Below are positions 1 through 6,553 of a stretch of 11,500 bases of DNA, piece by piece. Each line of letters begins with the position of its first letter. The stretch's first letter is position 1. Both the position numbers and the translations under genes were made by a program. The stretch spans positions 1 to 11,500 of the forward strand of contig JAFCBX010000016.1 of assembly GCA_017610505.1 (NCBI GenBank), given 5' to 3'. Source of the stretch: Methanosarcinales archaeon. Lineage in GTDB: Archaea > Nanobdellota > Nanobdellia > Woesearchaeales > CG1-02-33-12. The notes under the pieces are model-generated. The model was given only the letters and a program-made list of their open reading frames with translations. It was not told the origin of the DNA and did no database searches.

Positions 1-221
1 ATTTATACAAAAGCAATGACTTGATAAAAAAGAATTATTTTGGATTGTTTAAGCCAAATAAAAAACTCTTTGGCAGGGTTGGAGATTATATTTTAATAAT
101 GAAAGAAAACTATACAATAATGGATTATCTTCTTGGGGAGAGAAAAGGATTTAATATAGGAAACCATGGCGGTGTAAGCAAGCAAGAAATGCATGTCCCT
201 TTGGTAATAATAAAAAAATAA
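1..221 (+). CDS. C-terminal part of an alkaline-phosphatase-superfamily (phosphodiesterase/nucleotide pyrophosphatase-like) protein, 5' truncated by the window edge
   Basis: The reading frame that begins at base 3 is open from the window edge to a TAA at 219-221, giving about 72 residues. No real start is needed inside the window, because the TTG at 21 is an ordinary Leu codon of a longer protein. The end of the protein reads GNHGGVSKQEMHVPLVIIKK. This matches the typical C-terminal signature of type I phosphodiesterase/nucleotide pyrophosphatase and related alkaline-phosphatase-fold enzymes (HGG-[LV]-S-x-x-E-M-x-V-P-L), where the His is a metal ligand. The preceding stretch (GRVGDYILIMKEN) also fits this family. 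These enzymes hydrolyse phosphodiester or phosphomonoester bonds using two metal ions. The substrate cannot be told from this fragment. A T-rich run directly after the stop (222-230) could serve as an archaeal U-rich terminator. Confidence 0.65.
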   Translation, partial: LYKSNDLIKKNYFGLFKPNKKLFGRVGDYILIMKENYTIMDYLLGERKGFNIGNHGGVSKQEMHVPLVIIKK

Positions 222-295
222 TTCTTTTTAATAAATTATCTTAAACTCTTTGTCAAAAGTTTATTTTCTATGATATAGTAATAACAATCAAAAGA

Positions 296-303
296 TTTAT
301 ATA
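296..303 (+). promoter_or_regulatory. Putative TATA box upstream of the 171-residue orphan gene
   Basis: TTTATATA preceded by AAAGA looks like an archaeal BRE plus TATA element. It lies about 55 bases before the ATG at 355, so transcription would begin near 326 with a leader of roughly 29 bases. A weaker AT-rich alternative (AGATAATA, 321-328) would place the start of transcription close to the ATG. Confidence 0.45.
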
Positions 304-354
304 CTTATTTTATGTACAATAGATAATACCAAAAAAATATCTTAAAATGTCAGA

Positions 355-870
355 ATGCCAGAGGAAAAAGAAATAAAAAGAAGCTTTATATTTCGCAAGG
401 ATTTAATAGCAGGGGGCAAATCCTACGATGAATTTACTTATCCAATATGTAATGAAATATGCAAAATATCAGAAAAAGACAGAAATTATTTTTATAAATC
501 TGAGGATTCTTCAATTCCACTGGGAAAAAAGCTTACATTTCTTCCTAAACTAATAAATTATATTAAAACAGGAAAAAAATGTCAGGAAGTATTTTTTATG
601 CAAACATATAGTAAACTTGAATCTTTATCTCGTAAATTTAACTATGATGATTTTTCTGAAAGAACCGAAGAATTCGAAAAACTTTGTGAAAAAGATATTG
701 GTGTTGTGTATGAGACAGATGGGCTTCTTGTATGTGCAGATATGAAAGATACTTACGGAAAGGAACTTTCTGATCTTGTTAAAAAGGAAATAAATAAATT
801 AAACATAGAACTTGTTGAAAAATTTGTCAATGGAATCTACATATCCTTACCTAAAGGTTATACAAAATAA
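355..870 (+). CDS. Hypothetical protein, 171 residues, no recognised family
   Basis: I do not recognise this protein. It is soluble, with no signal peptide or membrane segment, and rich in Lys and Glu. It has four cysteines: one at each end of the NEICKISEKD to GKKCQEV region and two near residues 110-127 (EKLCEKD and LLVCADMKD). A clearly hydrophobic beta-like strand (IGVVYETDGLLVCADM, residues about 115-130) precedes a charged helix (GKELSDLVKKEINKLN). A stop codon at 343-345 lies upstream in the same frame, so the ATG at 355 is the first possible start. No Shine-Dalgarno is visible. The gene stands alone and converges on gatE, with the palindromes at 873-968 between them. It could be a lineage-specific orphan. 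The lack of obvious repeats or transmembrane segments gives no functional clue. Confidence 0.6.
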   Translation: MPEEKEIKRSFIFRKDLIAGGKSYDEFTYPICNEICKISEKDRNYFYKSEDSSIPLGKKLTFLPKLINYIKTGKKCQEVFFMQTYSKLESLSRKFNYDDFSERTEEFEKLCEKDIGVVYETDGLLVCADMKDTYGKELSDLVKKEINKLNIELVEKFVNGIYISLPKGYTK

Positions 871-872
871 AT

Positions 873-902
873 AAATACTGCGGACTAAAGTCCACAGTAT
901 TT
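873..902. repeat. Palindrome P1 (REP-like hairpin)
   Basis: AAATACTG (873-880) pairs with CAGTATTT (895-902), and GGACT (882-886) pairs with AGTCC (889-893). There is one C-A mismatch and a two-base AA tip. It starts two bases after the stop of the upstream gene. Its core is a diverged copy of palindrome P2 (see 933-952). It probably also acts as a terminator between the convergent genes. Confidence 0.75.
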
Positions 903-904
903 GA

Positions 905-968
905 AAAAATTGTCAAGAATATTGTCATTCATCTGCAAACTGAAGTTTGCAGTATTCTGACAATTTTT
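905..968. terminator. Large hairpin enclosing palindrome P2; probable bidirectional terminator between convergent genes
   Basis: The outer arms 905-920 (AAAAATTGTCAAGAAT) and 954-968 (ATTCTGACAATTTTT) are complementary, with one bulged A. Inside them, CTGCAAACT (933-941) pairs perfectly with AGTTTGCAG (944-952) around a GA tip. The outer arms end in an A-run on one side and a T-run on the other, so either strand yields a stem with a U-rich tail. The structure lies between the + strand gene ending at 870 and gatE, which ends at 985 on the - strand. This is the usual place for a shared terminator. Confidence 0.6.
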
Positions 969-984
969 GATAAAAAAATAATTA

Positions 985-2427
985 TTAGATTTCTTTTTTC
1001 AACATCTCAACTATCTTTTTTCCGTCGGCCTTGCCGCGAAGTCTGGCCATTGCCTGGCCCATCAAGGCATTAAAAGGAGCGCCCTTATTTTTTTCAATTA
1101 TTTCTTTGAGAATTTTCTTTATTTCATTATCACTCATTAAAAGATATTTTGAGTAATCAACCTTTTTTCCCTGGGCCTTCTCAACCAGAATCTCAAAAAC
1201 AGCCTCTTTTGATATCTTTCCTTTGTTAAGATAATCAAGAATCTCTTCAATATGCTCGCTAATATCAACCTCTTTGTTATATCTTCTTTTTATTTCCTTG
1301 CCAAAATTAACTAAACTGTCTGCTATAAATAATGGCTTAATATTTTTGTATTTCTTAGCAAGCTTTATGAAAAACTCTGTTTTGCCAGATTTTGTTATCA
1401 AGTCTGCTAAGTCTTTATTCAGCTTGAAATCTTTTTCAAGTTTTTCTGATCTATCTGTTATAAGCTTTGGAATCTTTATTTTGCTTATATCCGGCCTTAT
1501 AGTCCTAATATCTGTCTCAGGATACATCCTTGCAGAGCCGGGCATTGGCCTCATAAAACTTGTTGTCAAGTCTTTATTGGCTTTTCTCACTTCTTTTTTT
1601 AGCTGCTGCCCTTTTTCCAATAATTTAACATGCCTTTTTGCTTCATTCTCAATAATTTTTGGCATGTTTTTTAAGTCCTGGAAACCTTTTATTTCAACTC
1701 TTGATTTTCCTTTAATAGAAAGATTAACATCCTGCCTTATTGTAAGATTAACATCCTGCCTTATTGTGCCCAGGCCTCTTTTTACCTTGTTTGTTGACCT
1801 TAAAATCATTCCAATCTTTTTTGCAGTTTCCTTGCAGTGCTCTGGATCCTTTATGTCAGGAGCAGTTGCAATCTCAATCAATGGAATTCCTAACCTTGAA
1901 AGATTATAAACATCCTCTTTATCTGTTCTTTTGACTATCTTTGCAGCTTCTTCTTCAAGGCAAATACTATCAATCCTTACTTTCCCCTTTGATGTTTCAA
2001 CAAAACCGTCTGTTGCAATCAAGGCAGTCCTTTGAAAACCAGATGTGTTTGAGCCGTCAACAACAGTTTTTCTCATAAAGCAGATTTTGTCAATAATTTT
2101 TGCATTAAGCATTAATGCAACCTGCAATGTTATTCCCAATGCTTCCTTGTTAACATCATGTGGCGGCTCTTCATCCAGTTCAACTAAACATGTTGTGTCA
2201 GAATAAGCCTGATAAATAAACTTCTTGCCTCTTTTAACCTCATGCAAAGCAGCAGCATCAATTTCGCCGCTTTCGCCGGCAATTGCCCTTAATTTTCTTT
2301 TTATTACAATGTCCGGCTTATCATCCCTTATAATAGAAGGACAGTTGCAAAACAGCTTGTGTGTGTCAAGCTGCTGGTGTATCTCAATCCCACATTTGAA
2401 ATTAAGCTTTTCATAGTCTAACTGCAT
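985..2427 (-). CDS. gatE: Glutamyl-tRNA(Gln) amidotransferase subunit E, short form lacking the GAD insertion
   Basis: GatE is the archaeal subunit that phosphorylates Glu-tRNA(Gln) and amidates it with ammonia from GatD. The N-terminal signature GIEIHQQLDTHKLFCNCPS, then YSDTTCLVELDEEPPH, MRKTVVDGSNTSGFQRTALI and RLGIPLIEIATAPDI, identifies GatE rather than GatB. MPGSARMYPETD follows, and the C-terminal YqeY-like tail ends with NALMGQAMARLRGKADGKKI. The ATG at 2427 (480 residues) is preferred over the in-frame TTG at 2433, because a TATA box lies 26-27 bases upstream of it. Usual GatE proteins are about 600-630 residues and carry an AspRS-like GAD domain between the RQDxN region and MPGSARMYPETD. 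Here only about 45 residues link the two, so the domain is absent. An 8-residue tandem duplication (TIRQDVNL twice) lies inside the conserved motif. The partner gatD is on the same strand almost 7 kb upstream. Confidence 0.95.
   Translation of the reverse strand: MQLDYEKLNFKCGIEIHQQLDTHKLFCNCPSIIRDDKPDIVIKRKLRAIAGESGEIDAAALHEVKRGKKFIYQAYSDTTCLVELDEEPPHDVNKEALGITLQVALMLNAKIIDKICFMRKTVVDGSNTSGFQRTALIATDGFVETSKGKVRIDSICLEEEAAKIVKRTDKEDVYNLSRLGIPLIEIATAPDIKDPEHCKETAKKIGMILRSTNKVKRGLGTIRQDVNLTIRQDVNLSIKGKSRVEIKGFQDLKNMPKIIENEAKRHVKLLEKGQQLKKEVRKANKDLTTSFMRPMPGSARMYPETDIRTIRPDISKIKIPKLITDRSEKLEKDFKLNKDLADLITKSGKTEFFIKLAKKYKNIKPLFIADSLVNFGKEIKRRYNKEVDISEHIEEILDYLNKGKISKEAVFEILVEKAQGKKVDYSKYLLMSDNEIKKILKEIIEKNKGAPFNALMGQAMARLRGKADGKKIVEMLKKEI
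1720..1767 (-). repeat. Perfect 24-base tandem duplication inside gatE
   Basis: Bases 1720-1743 and 1744-1767 are identical and in frame. Together they encode TIRQDVNL-TIRQDVNL. Normal GatE has a single copy of this highly conserved motif (GLGTIRQDxNxSI). The two copies do not differ at any base, so the duplication is either very recent or an assembly error. Confidence 0.95.
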
Positions 2428-2464
2428 AACCAAATAAAAACATAAGAACTTTATAAATCTTGCT
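2426..2464. repeat. Left copy of a 39-base direct repeat, spanning the gatE start and promoter
   Basis: This stretch matches 8262-8300 at 35 of 39 positions in the same orientation, without gaps. It contains the gatE TATA box and ends at the gatE ATG. The two copies bracket the whole + strand Bat operon (about 5.8 kb). Confidence 0.85.
2450..2457 (-). promoter_or_regulatory. TATA box of gatE
   Basis: The symmetric TTTATAAA is centred 26-27 bases upstream of the ATG at 2427. This is the spacing expected if transcription starts at or next to the start codon (leaderless mRNA). It supports ATG 2427 over TTG 2433 as the start. Confidence 0.7.
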
Positions 2465-2685
2465 GATTATTTGCCCTAGGAAATAGCTCGGCTTTTTCAC
2501 TTTGATTATCTTGTACAAATTCTATCTTGCCCACATGCCTTTTTGGTTTAGCCAGTGATAACTTCTTCTGACTTTTTCCATAAGGTATATGATATAACTA
2601 ACGTTGTAGTCAGATTCCAACAATCCAAAATTTATTTTTAGTTTGTTCATCGTTCAAACTAATTAATAAGTTAATAAATATCCTG

Positions 2686-2726
2686 TGAAAGATTATTATA
2701 TAACTGGCTTATAGTTAAATCTTTCA
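2686..2726. promoter_or_regulatory. Inverted repeat next to the operon promoter; candidate operator
   Basis: TGAAAGATT (2686-2694) and its exact complement AATCTTTCA (2718-2726) are separated by 23 bases. Within the spacer TAACT (2701-2705) pairs with AGTTA (2713-2717). The right arm ends five bases before the TATA box, in the position of the BRE. A dimeric winged-helix protein bound there could block or assist TFB/TBP. The winged-helix protein encoded second in the operon is the natural candidate (inference). Confidence 0.45.
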
Positions 2727-2731
2727 TAAGT

Positions 2732-2739
2732 TTTATAAA
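2732..2739 (+). promoter_or_regulatory. TATA box of the 7-TM/wHTH/MoxR/Bat operon
   Basis: TTTATAAA is centred about 27 bases before the ATG at 2763, so the first gene is probably translated from a leaderless mRNA. No Shine-Dalgarno precedes the ATG. Confidence 0.65.
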
Positions 2740-2762
2740 CAAAAAATAACCCCTTGCCATAA

Positions 2763-3458
2763 ATGATACAATTAGTTTACAACCCTCATTGGTTTTACGG
2801 AAAAGACATAATCATAGATATAGTCAGCATTTTTGTGCTTTTTTTAATTGCATTTTTTAGCATAAAATTTTACAAGCTAAACAAAAGGAATAAGAACTAT
2901 CTTTTCCTTGCACTTTCATTCATATTTATTGGATGCTCCTTTATTTTTAAAATAATAACCAACTTTACTATTTATTACCATGTCCTTGAAACAAGAAGGA
3001 TAGGGTTTATGACTTTTACATATAATGCAGTAAACTCATCACATATTCTTTTCTTTGTTGGATTTTTGATATACAGGCTTTTAATGCTATTCGGGCTTTA
3101 CATGCTTTATTCAATATACCTAAAACAGCAAAAATCAAATATATTCCTAATTTCTTACCTTATAATTATTTCAACCTATTTTAGCAGTTCAACATATTAC
3201 CTTTTTCATATAACCTCATTATTTTTCTTAGTCATTATCACATACAGATACTTAAAAAACTACAAAAAAAACAGAGATTCTACAACAAAACTTTTGGCAT
3301 ATAGCTTTGGAATGATAACCCTGAGCCAGGTGGTTTTTGTGTTTGTAGCAATAAATACCTTCCTATATGTTATAGCAGAATTAATACAATTGGCAAGTTA
3401 CATTAGTCTGCTTATTACTTTTATTATGGTGCTTAGACATGGCAAGAAAAAGAAGTAG
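2763..3458 (+). CDS. Seven-transmembrane protein, putative membrane sensor, family not recognised
   Basis: This 231-residue protein is almost entirely hydrophobic, with seven predicted helices at about 16-37, 46-67, 94-118, 126-142, 145-163, 176-197 and 199-224. The positive loops (KLNKRNK, LKQQK, KNYKKNRD) and the C-terminal RHGKKKK all fall on one side, giving an N-out/C-in seven-helix topology. The longer outside loop between helices 2 and 3 (about 68-93) is aromatic-rich and could bind a ligand. Its end overlaps the start of the winged-helix gene by 20 bases, so the two are translationally linked and probably form a sensor-regulator pair. No enzymatic or transporter motif is seen. The sensing role is inferred from topology and gene order only. 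It is the first gene of the operon and begins 27 bases after a TATA box. Confidence 0.75.
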   Translation: MIQLVYNPHWFYGKDIIIDIVSIFVLFLIAFFSIKFYKLNKRNKNYLFLALSFIFIGCSFIFKIITNFTIYYHVLETRRIGFMTFTYNAVNSSHILFFVGFLIYRLLMLFGLYMLYSIYLKQQKSNIFLISYLIIISTYFSSSTYYLFHITSLFFLVIITYRYLKNYKKNRDSTTKLLAYSFGMITLSQVVFVFVAINTFLYVIAELIQLASYISLLITFIMVLRHGKKKK

Positions 3459-3711
3459 GATTGATATTATTGCAGATATGCTTTCCTCAATCCTGGATAA
3501 AGGTGGAGAAATAAAACCAACCCACTTAATGTACAAATCCAATCTTGCCCATAACCAGATGAAAACATACCTTGAGGAGCTTATAGAAAAAAATTGTGTG
3601 AGAAAAATTACGAAGAATAACCATGAGTATTTGATTATAACCAATGATGGATCCAGATTACTTGAAAAAATAAGAGAAATGAAAGAGTTTGAGAGAACAT
3701 TTGGGCTTTAA
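3439..3711 (+). CDS. Winged helix-turn-helix transcription regulator (archaeal HTH_45-like)
   Basis: This is a 90-residue, single-domain protein. Residues 1-30 (RSRIDIIADMLSSILDKGGE) form the first helix. IKPTHLMYKSNLAHNQMKTY carries the helix-turn-helix. LEELIEKNCVRKI followed by HEYLIITNDGSRLLEKI makes the helix and beta wing of an archaeal wHTH fold. The C-terminal REMKEFERTFGL helix is likely a dimerisation element. Proteins of this size and pattern are common single-domain archaeal DNA-binding proteins. The gene overlaps the 7-TM gene by 20 bases and ends 19 bases before moxR. A weak GGTG lies about 7 bases before its ATG. By position it probably regulates this operon, perhaps via the inverted repeat at 2686-2726; that target is inference. 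Strand and start are well supported. The partly overlapping - strand ORF is a shadow. Confidence 0.85.
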   Translation: MARKRSRIDIIADMLSSILDKGGEIKPTHLMYKSNLAHNQMKTYLEELIEKNCVRKITKNNHEYLIITNDGSRLLEKIREMKEFERTFGL

Positions 3712-3720
3712 AAAAATTTA

Positions 3721-3726
3721 GGGGGT
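3721..3726 (+). promoter_or_regulatory. Shine-Dalgarno of the moxR gene
   Basis: GGGGGT lies four bases before the ATG at 3731. It closely resembles the archaeal consensus GGAGGT, in contrast to the leaderless first gene of the operon. Confidence 0.55.
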
Positions 3727-3730
3727 TAAA

Positions 3731-4720
3731 ATGAATGAAGAGATAAAAAAATTAAACTTAAAATCCGAAAAATATGCTGAGCAAATTAATAAGCTAAAGA
3801 ATGAGGTAAAAAAGGTTATTGTTGGACAGGAAGAAACAATAGAAAAGCTTCTCATAGCGCTTATTTCAAATGGACACGTTCTTCTGGAAGGTGTTCCCGG
3901 GCTTGCCAAAACATTAATAATAAAAACATTGTCAGACTGTGTTGACTCTGGTTTTGTTAGAATACAATTTACCCCTGACTTATTGCCTGCTGACATAACA
4001 GGAACAAAAATATACAAACATGAGGACTCATCTTTCAAAACACTAAAAGGTCCTATATTCACAAATTTTGTTCTTGCTGATGAGATAAACAGGGCTCCTC
4101 CGAAAGTCCAGTCTGCTTTATTAGAAGCAATGCAGGAAAGGCAGGTAAGCATACAGGGGGATACATATAAGCTTAGCAGACCATTCTTTGTATTAGCCAC
4201 GCAAAACCCAATTGAATCAGAGGGAACATATAAACTTCCTGAAGCCCAGGTTGACAGGTTCATGTTTAAGCTGCTCATTAGTTACCCAAAAAAAGAAGGG
4301 GAAATTAATATTATGAACAGGTTTACAGAAGGCACTTCAATAAAGCTATCAAAAGTAATTTCTGCCAAAAAGATAATTGAAATGCAGAAATTTAACCAAA
4401 AAATTTATGCTGATAAAAAAATCAAGGAATATGTTGCAGATATTGTTGATGCAACAAGAAATCCTGAGAAATATAATCTTAATACAGTAAATGGCTATAT
4501 TGAATACGGAGTATCTCCAAGGGCTTCTTTATGGTTAATACTGGCAGGAAAGGCCCATGCAATGCTTAATGGCAGGGGTTATGTTATTCCTGAGGATATA
4601 AAATCAGTCTGTTATGATGTTCTGAGACACAGGATTTTATTAACCTACGAAGCAGAAGCAGAAGAAATAACAACTGACAACATCATAGAAAAAATTATTG
4701 AAAAAATCAAAGTTCCTTAA
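3731..4720 (+). CDS. MoxR family AAA+ ATPase
   Basis: This is a 329-residue MoxR-type AAA+ ATPase, a cytoplasmic chaperone that works with VWA-domain partners. The Walker A is GVPGLAKT (residues 54-61) and the Walker B is FVLADEINRAPP (113-124). They are followed by the MoxR hallmark KVQSALLEAMQERQVSI, sensor 1 in VLATQNPIESEGTYKLPEAQ (154-173), and the conserved DRFMFKL. The C-terminal helical lid includes GVSPRASLWLILAGKAHAML and VIPEDIKSVCYDVLRHRI. Length and motif order match the MRP/MoxR proper subfamily, and all key nucleotide-binding residues are present. The gene starts four bases after a Shine-Dalgarno. Its stop is one base before the DUF58 start. The downstream DUF58, VWA and BatD-like genes are its usual partners. 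The name moxR would be family-level only, since the client is unknown. Confidence 0.95.
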   Translation: MNEEIKKLNLKSEKYAEQINKLKNEVKKVIVGQEETIEKLLIALISNGHVLLEGVPGLAKTLIIKTLSDCVDSGFVRIQFTPDLLPADITGTKIYKHEDSSFKTLKGPIFTNFVLADEINRAPPKVQSALLEAMQERQVSIQGDTYKLSRPFFVLATQNPIESEGTYKLPEAQVDRFMFKLLISYPKKEGEINIMNRFTEGTSIKLSKVISAKKIIEMQKFNQKIYADKKIKEYVADIVDATRNPEKYNLNTVNGYIEYGVSPRASLWLILAGKAHAMLNGRGYVIPEDIKSVCYDVLRHRILLTYEAEAEEITTDNIIEKIIEKIKVP

Positions 4721-4721
4721 A

Positions 4722-5603
4722 ATGCAGAGAACAAAAGAGATTATAAAGCAGGTTAGAAAAATAGAAATTTCTACAAAAAAATTAGTTGATGGAATTATAA
4801 CAGGAAACTATCACTCAGTCTTTAAGGGTCAGGGAATAGAATTCTCTGAAATAAGAGAATATAACCCTGGAGATGATATCCGGACAATAGACTGGAAGGT
4901 TACTGCAAGATTCAATCATCCATTTATTAAGGAATTTATTGAAGAGAGAAATTTAAGAATGTTTTTTGCTTTTGATGTATCTGGCTCAGGATCCTTTGGA
5001 AACAATATATCAAAAAAAAGGAAGGCTATAGAGCTTATTGCAAGTCTGATGTTTGCTGCTTTAAGAAATAATGACAAAGTGGGCCTGTTTTTGTTTACAG
5101 ACAATGTAGAGAAATTCATTCCAGCAAGAAAGGGAAGAAGGCACATACTTAAACTAATCAGCACCATTGTTTCCTATGAGCCGCAGTCAAAAAAAACTAA
5201 CTTAAATAATTCACTTTCCTATGTTTCAAAGGTTATTAAGAAAAGAAGCATTTTGTTTATTATATCTGATTTTTATTCATCTGATTTTTCCAAGCCATTA
5301 AAAATATTAAGGAATAAGAATGATGTTATTGCTATTAATATCTCTGATTTAAGAGAAAAAGAAATACCTGAGGTTGGCTTGATACAGCTTGAAGATGAGG
5401 AAACAGGAGAGCAGCTGCTTGTTGATACCTCAGACTTAGATTTTAGAAAAGGCTATACAAAGCTTGTGAATGAAGTGCAAAGAAAATTAAACTTTCAGCT
5501 GAGAAAAATGAAAATAGACACAATCAACATACTCACTAACGAGCCTTATGATATCCCATTAAAAAGATTTTTTAAAATTAGAAAGCAAAGGGTGGTGAGA
5601 TAA
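4722..5603 (+). CDS. DUF58 domain protein with vWA-like fold (MoxR partner)
   Basis: This is a cytoplasmic DUF58 protein of 293 residues from the ATG at 4722. An in-frame ATG at 4698 would add eight residues and overlap moxR by 23 bases. I prefer 4722 because it sits one base after the moxR stop. Neither start has a Shine-Dalgarno. The DUF58 signature spans residues about 34-76: FKGQGIEFSEIREYNPGDD, then RTIDWKVTAR and FIKEFIEER. A MIDAS-like motif, DVSGS (85-89), begins the vWA-like fold. ISDFYSSDF and DVIAINISDLREKEIPEVGLI match the later strands of the family. DUF58 proteins are found next to MoxR ATPases and probably act as adaptor or substrate-recruitment factors, a role known only by association. 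The stop overlaps the next start as TAATG, and the two are likely translationally coupled. Confidence 0.93.
   Translation: MQRTKEIIKQVRKIEISTKKLVDGIITGNYHSVFKGQGIEFSEIREYNPGDDIRTIDWKVTARFNHPFIKEFIEERNLRMFFAFDVSGSGSFGNNISKKRKAIELIASLMFAALRNNDKVGLFLFTDNVEKFIPARKGRRHILKLISTIVSYEPQSKKTNLNNSLSYVSKVIKKRSILFIISDFYSSDFSKPLKILRNKNDVIAINISDLREKEIPEVGLIQLEDEETGEQLLVDTSDLDFRKGYTKLVNEVQRKLNFQLRKMKIDTINILTNEPYDIPLKRFFKIRKQRVVR
5591..5598 (+). promoter_or_regulatory. Shine-Dalgarno of the BatA-like gene
   Basis: GGTGGTGA lies four bases before the ATG at 5603, inside the last codons of the DUF58 gene. It fixes the start at the TAATG overlap. Confidence 0.6.
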
Positions 5604-6553
5604 TGGCTGGCTTCGAATCCCCTTTTGTTTTATTGTTTCTGTTATCACTGCCTATTTTATTTTATTTTTACAAGGCCATAATAGAAAAAAAGAAAAAAGA
5701 AGCAATAAAATTCAGCAATCTTATGTTTATCAAATCTGTTTTAGGCAACAAGAAAAAATCCTACAGATCAGATATCCTGTTTTACCTATCTCTTTTAATT
5801 ATTGCATTAATGATTATAGGTTTTACAAATCCCCACATACCATTAAAACAGGCAAAGGAAGGGGTCAATGTTGTCCTTGTTATTGATGTTTCAGGAAGTA
5901 TGCAGGCAACTGATTACAAGCCATCAAGGATTGAAGCAGCAAAAAAATCTGCAGAAATACTCTTAAAATCATTGAAGCCAAAAGATGATGCAGGCATTGT
6001 AACATTTGAATCAGGCGCTACAACAGCTGCTTATTTAAGCCCTTACAAAGAAAAGGTTATTGAGAAATTAAGGAGCATTACACCTAAGGAAGGCAGAACT
6101 GCGATAGGTGATGGACTAAGCCTGGGAATAGATATGGCTACCTCAATTCCAAACAAGAAAAAAGTAGTTATTTTACTAAGTGATGGGGTTAATAATGCTG
6201 GAGTTATATCCCCTTCTGAGGCTATTCAGTTTGCTAAAGCCAATAAAATTCAGGTCTATACAATAGGTATGGGCTCTGATGGAAAGGTTGTTTTGGGGTA
6301 TGACTGGTTTGGAAACCCCCAGTATGCAGAACTTGATGAGCAGACACTAAAAGCAATAGCACAAGAGACTGGAGGAAAATACTTTAAATCAGTGGATGAC
6401 AAAACCCTAAATGAAGTATATCAAAATATAGGCAAGGACATTAAAAGAGAGAAAGAAGAGACAAACATAAAGGATTGGTTTTTTCTTGCAGCTTTAATTG
6501 TGTTGTTTATTCAGGCATACTTAAGATATGGAAAAGGAAGGATTATACAATGA
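5603..6553 (+). CDS. Membrane-anchored VWA domain protein, BatA-like
   Basis: This 316-residue protein has the BatA layout. Two N-terminal membrane helices (about 8-24 and 58-76) are separated by a basic loop. A von Willebrand factor A domain (about 88-280) follows, then a last membrane helix (about 292-306). The complete metal-binding MIDAS is visible: DVSGSM (D95, S97, S99), the Thr of EGRTAIGDGL (T166) and the Asp of LLSDGVNN (D194). By the usual topology the VWA domain would face outward, but the charge pattern of the short linker does not prove this. Only one such VWA gene is present; many bacterial operons have BatA and BatB side by side. The start follows a strong Shine-Dalgarno, and the end overlaps the next small ORF as ATGA. 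Stress or oxygen-tolerance roles described for Bat proteins in bacteria cannot be assumed here. Confidence 0.92.
   Translation: MAGFESPFVLLFLLSLPILFYFYKAIIEKKKKEAIKFSNLMFIKSVLGNKKKSYRSDILFYLSLLIIALMIIGFTNPHIPLKQAKEGVNVVLVIDVSGSMQATDYKPSRIEAAKKSAEILLKSLKPKDDAGIVTFESGATTAAYLSPYKEKVIEKLRSITPKEGRTAIGDGLSLGIDMATSIPNKKKVVILLSDGVNNAGVISPSEAIQFAKANKIQVYTIGMGSDGKVVLGYDWFGNPQYAELDEQTLKAIAQETGGKYFKSVDDKTLNEVYQNIGKDIKREKEETNIKDWFFLAALIVLFIQAYLRYGKGRIIQ

Larger units (their letters stand above)
2434..2762. other. Divergent intergenic region between gatE and the 7-TM/Bat operon, with a possible gene remnant
   Basis: This 329-base gap holds the gatE promoter at its left end and the operon promoter at its right end. 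Between them, the - strand shows a 42-codon ORF from an ATG at 2650 to a TAG at 2522-2524 (beginning MNKLKINFGLLESDYNVSYI). In a different frame it overlaps a 48-codon open stretch (2597 to a TAA at 2451-2453, ending KAELFPRANNQQDL). The TAA overlaps the gatE TATA box. Joined by one frameshift they would give a plausible small hydrophilic protein reading toward gatE, so this may be a decayed gene. Chance open frames cannot be excluded. I recognise no similarity. No tRNA or other RNA gene was seen. Confidence 0.3.

Noticed and set aside
243..262. Weak hairpin (AAACT-C-TTT / AAA-AGTTT) after the phosphodiesterase-like gene
   Set aside because: Short AT-only stem with a bulge, common by chance in such sequence. 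The T-run right after the stop is a better terminator candidate.
1274..1909. 211-codon open frame on the + strand
   Set aside because: It lies wholly antisense to gatE, whose motifs are unmistakable. The predicted Ser/Leu/Phe-rich product is the typical mirror of a Lys/Glu-rich gene.
2640..2670. GTTCAAAC motif resembling a tRNA T-loop
   Set aside because: No flanking stems, anticodon arm or acceptor stem can be formed.
3718..4278. 186-codon open frame on the - strand
   Set aside because: Antisense to the moxR gene over its Walker A and B motifs, with no family similarity.
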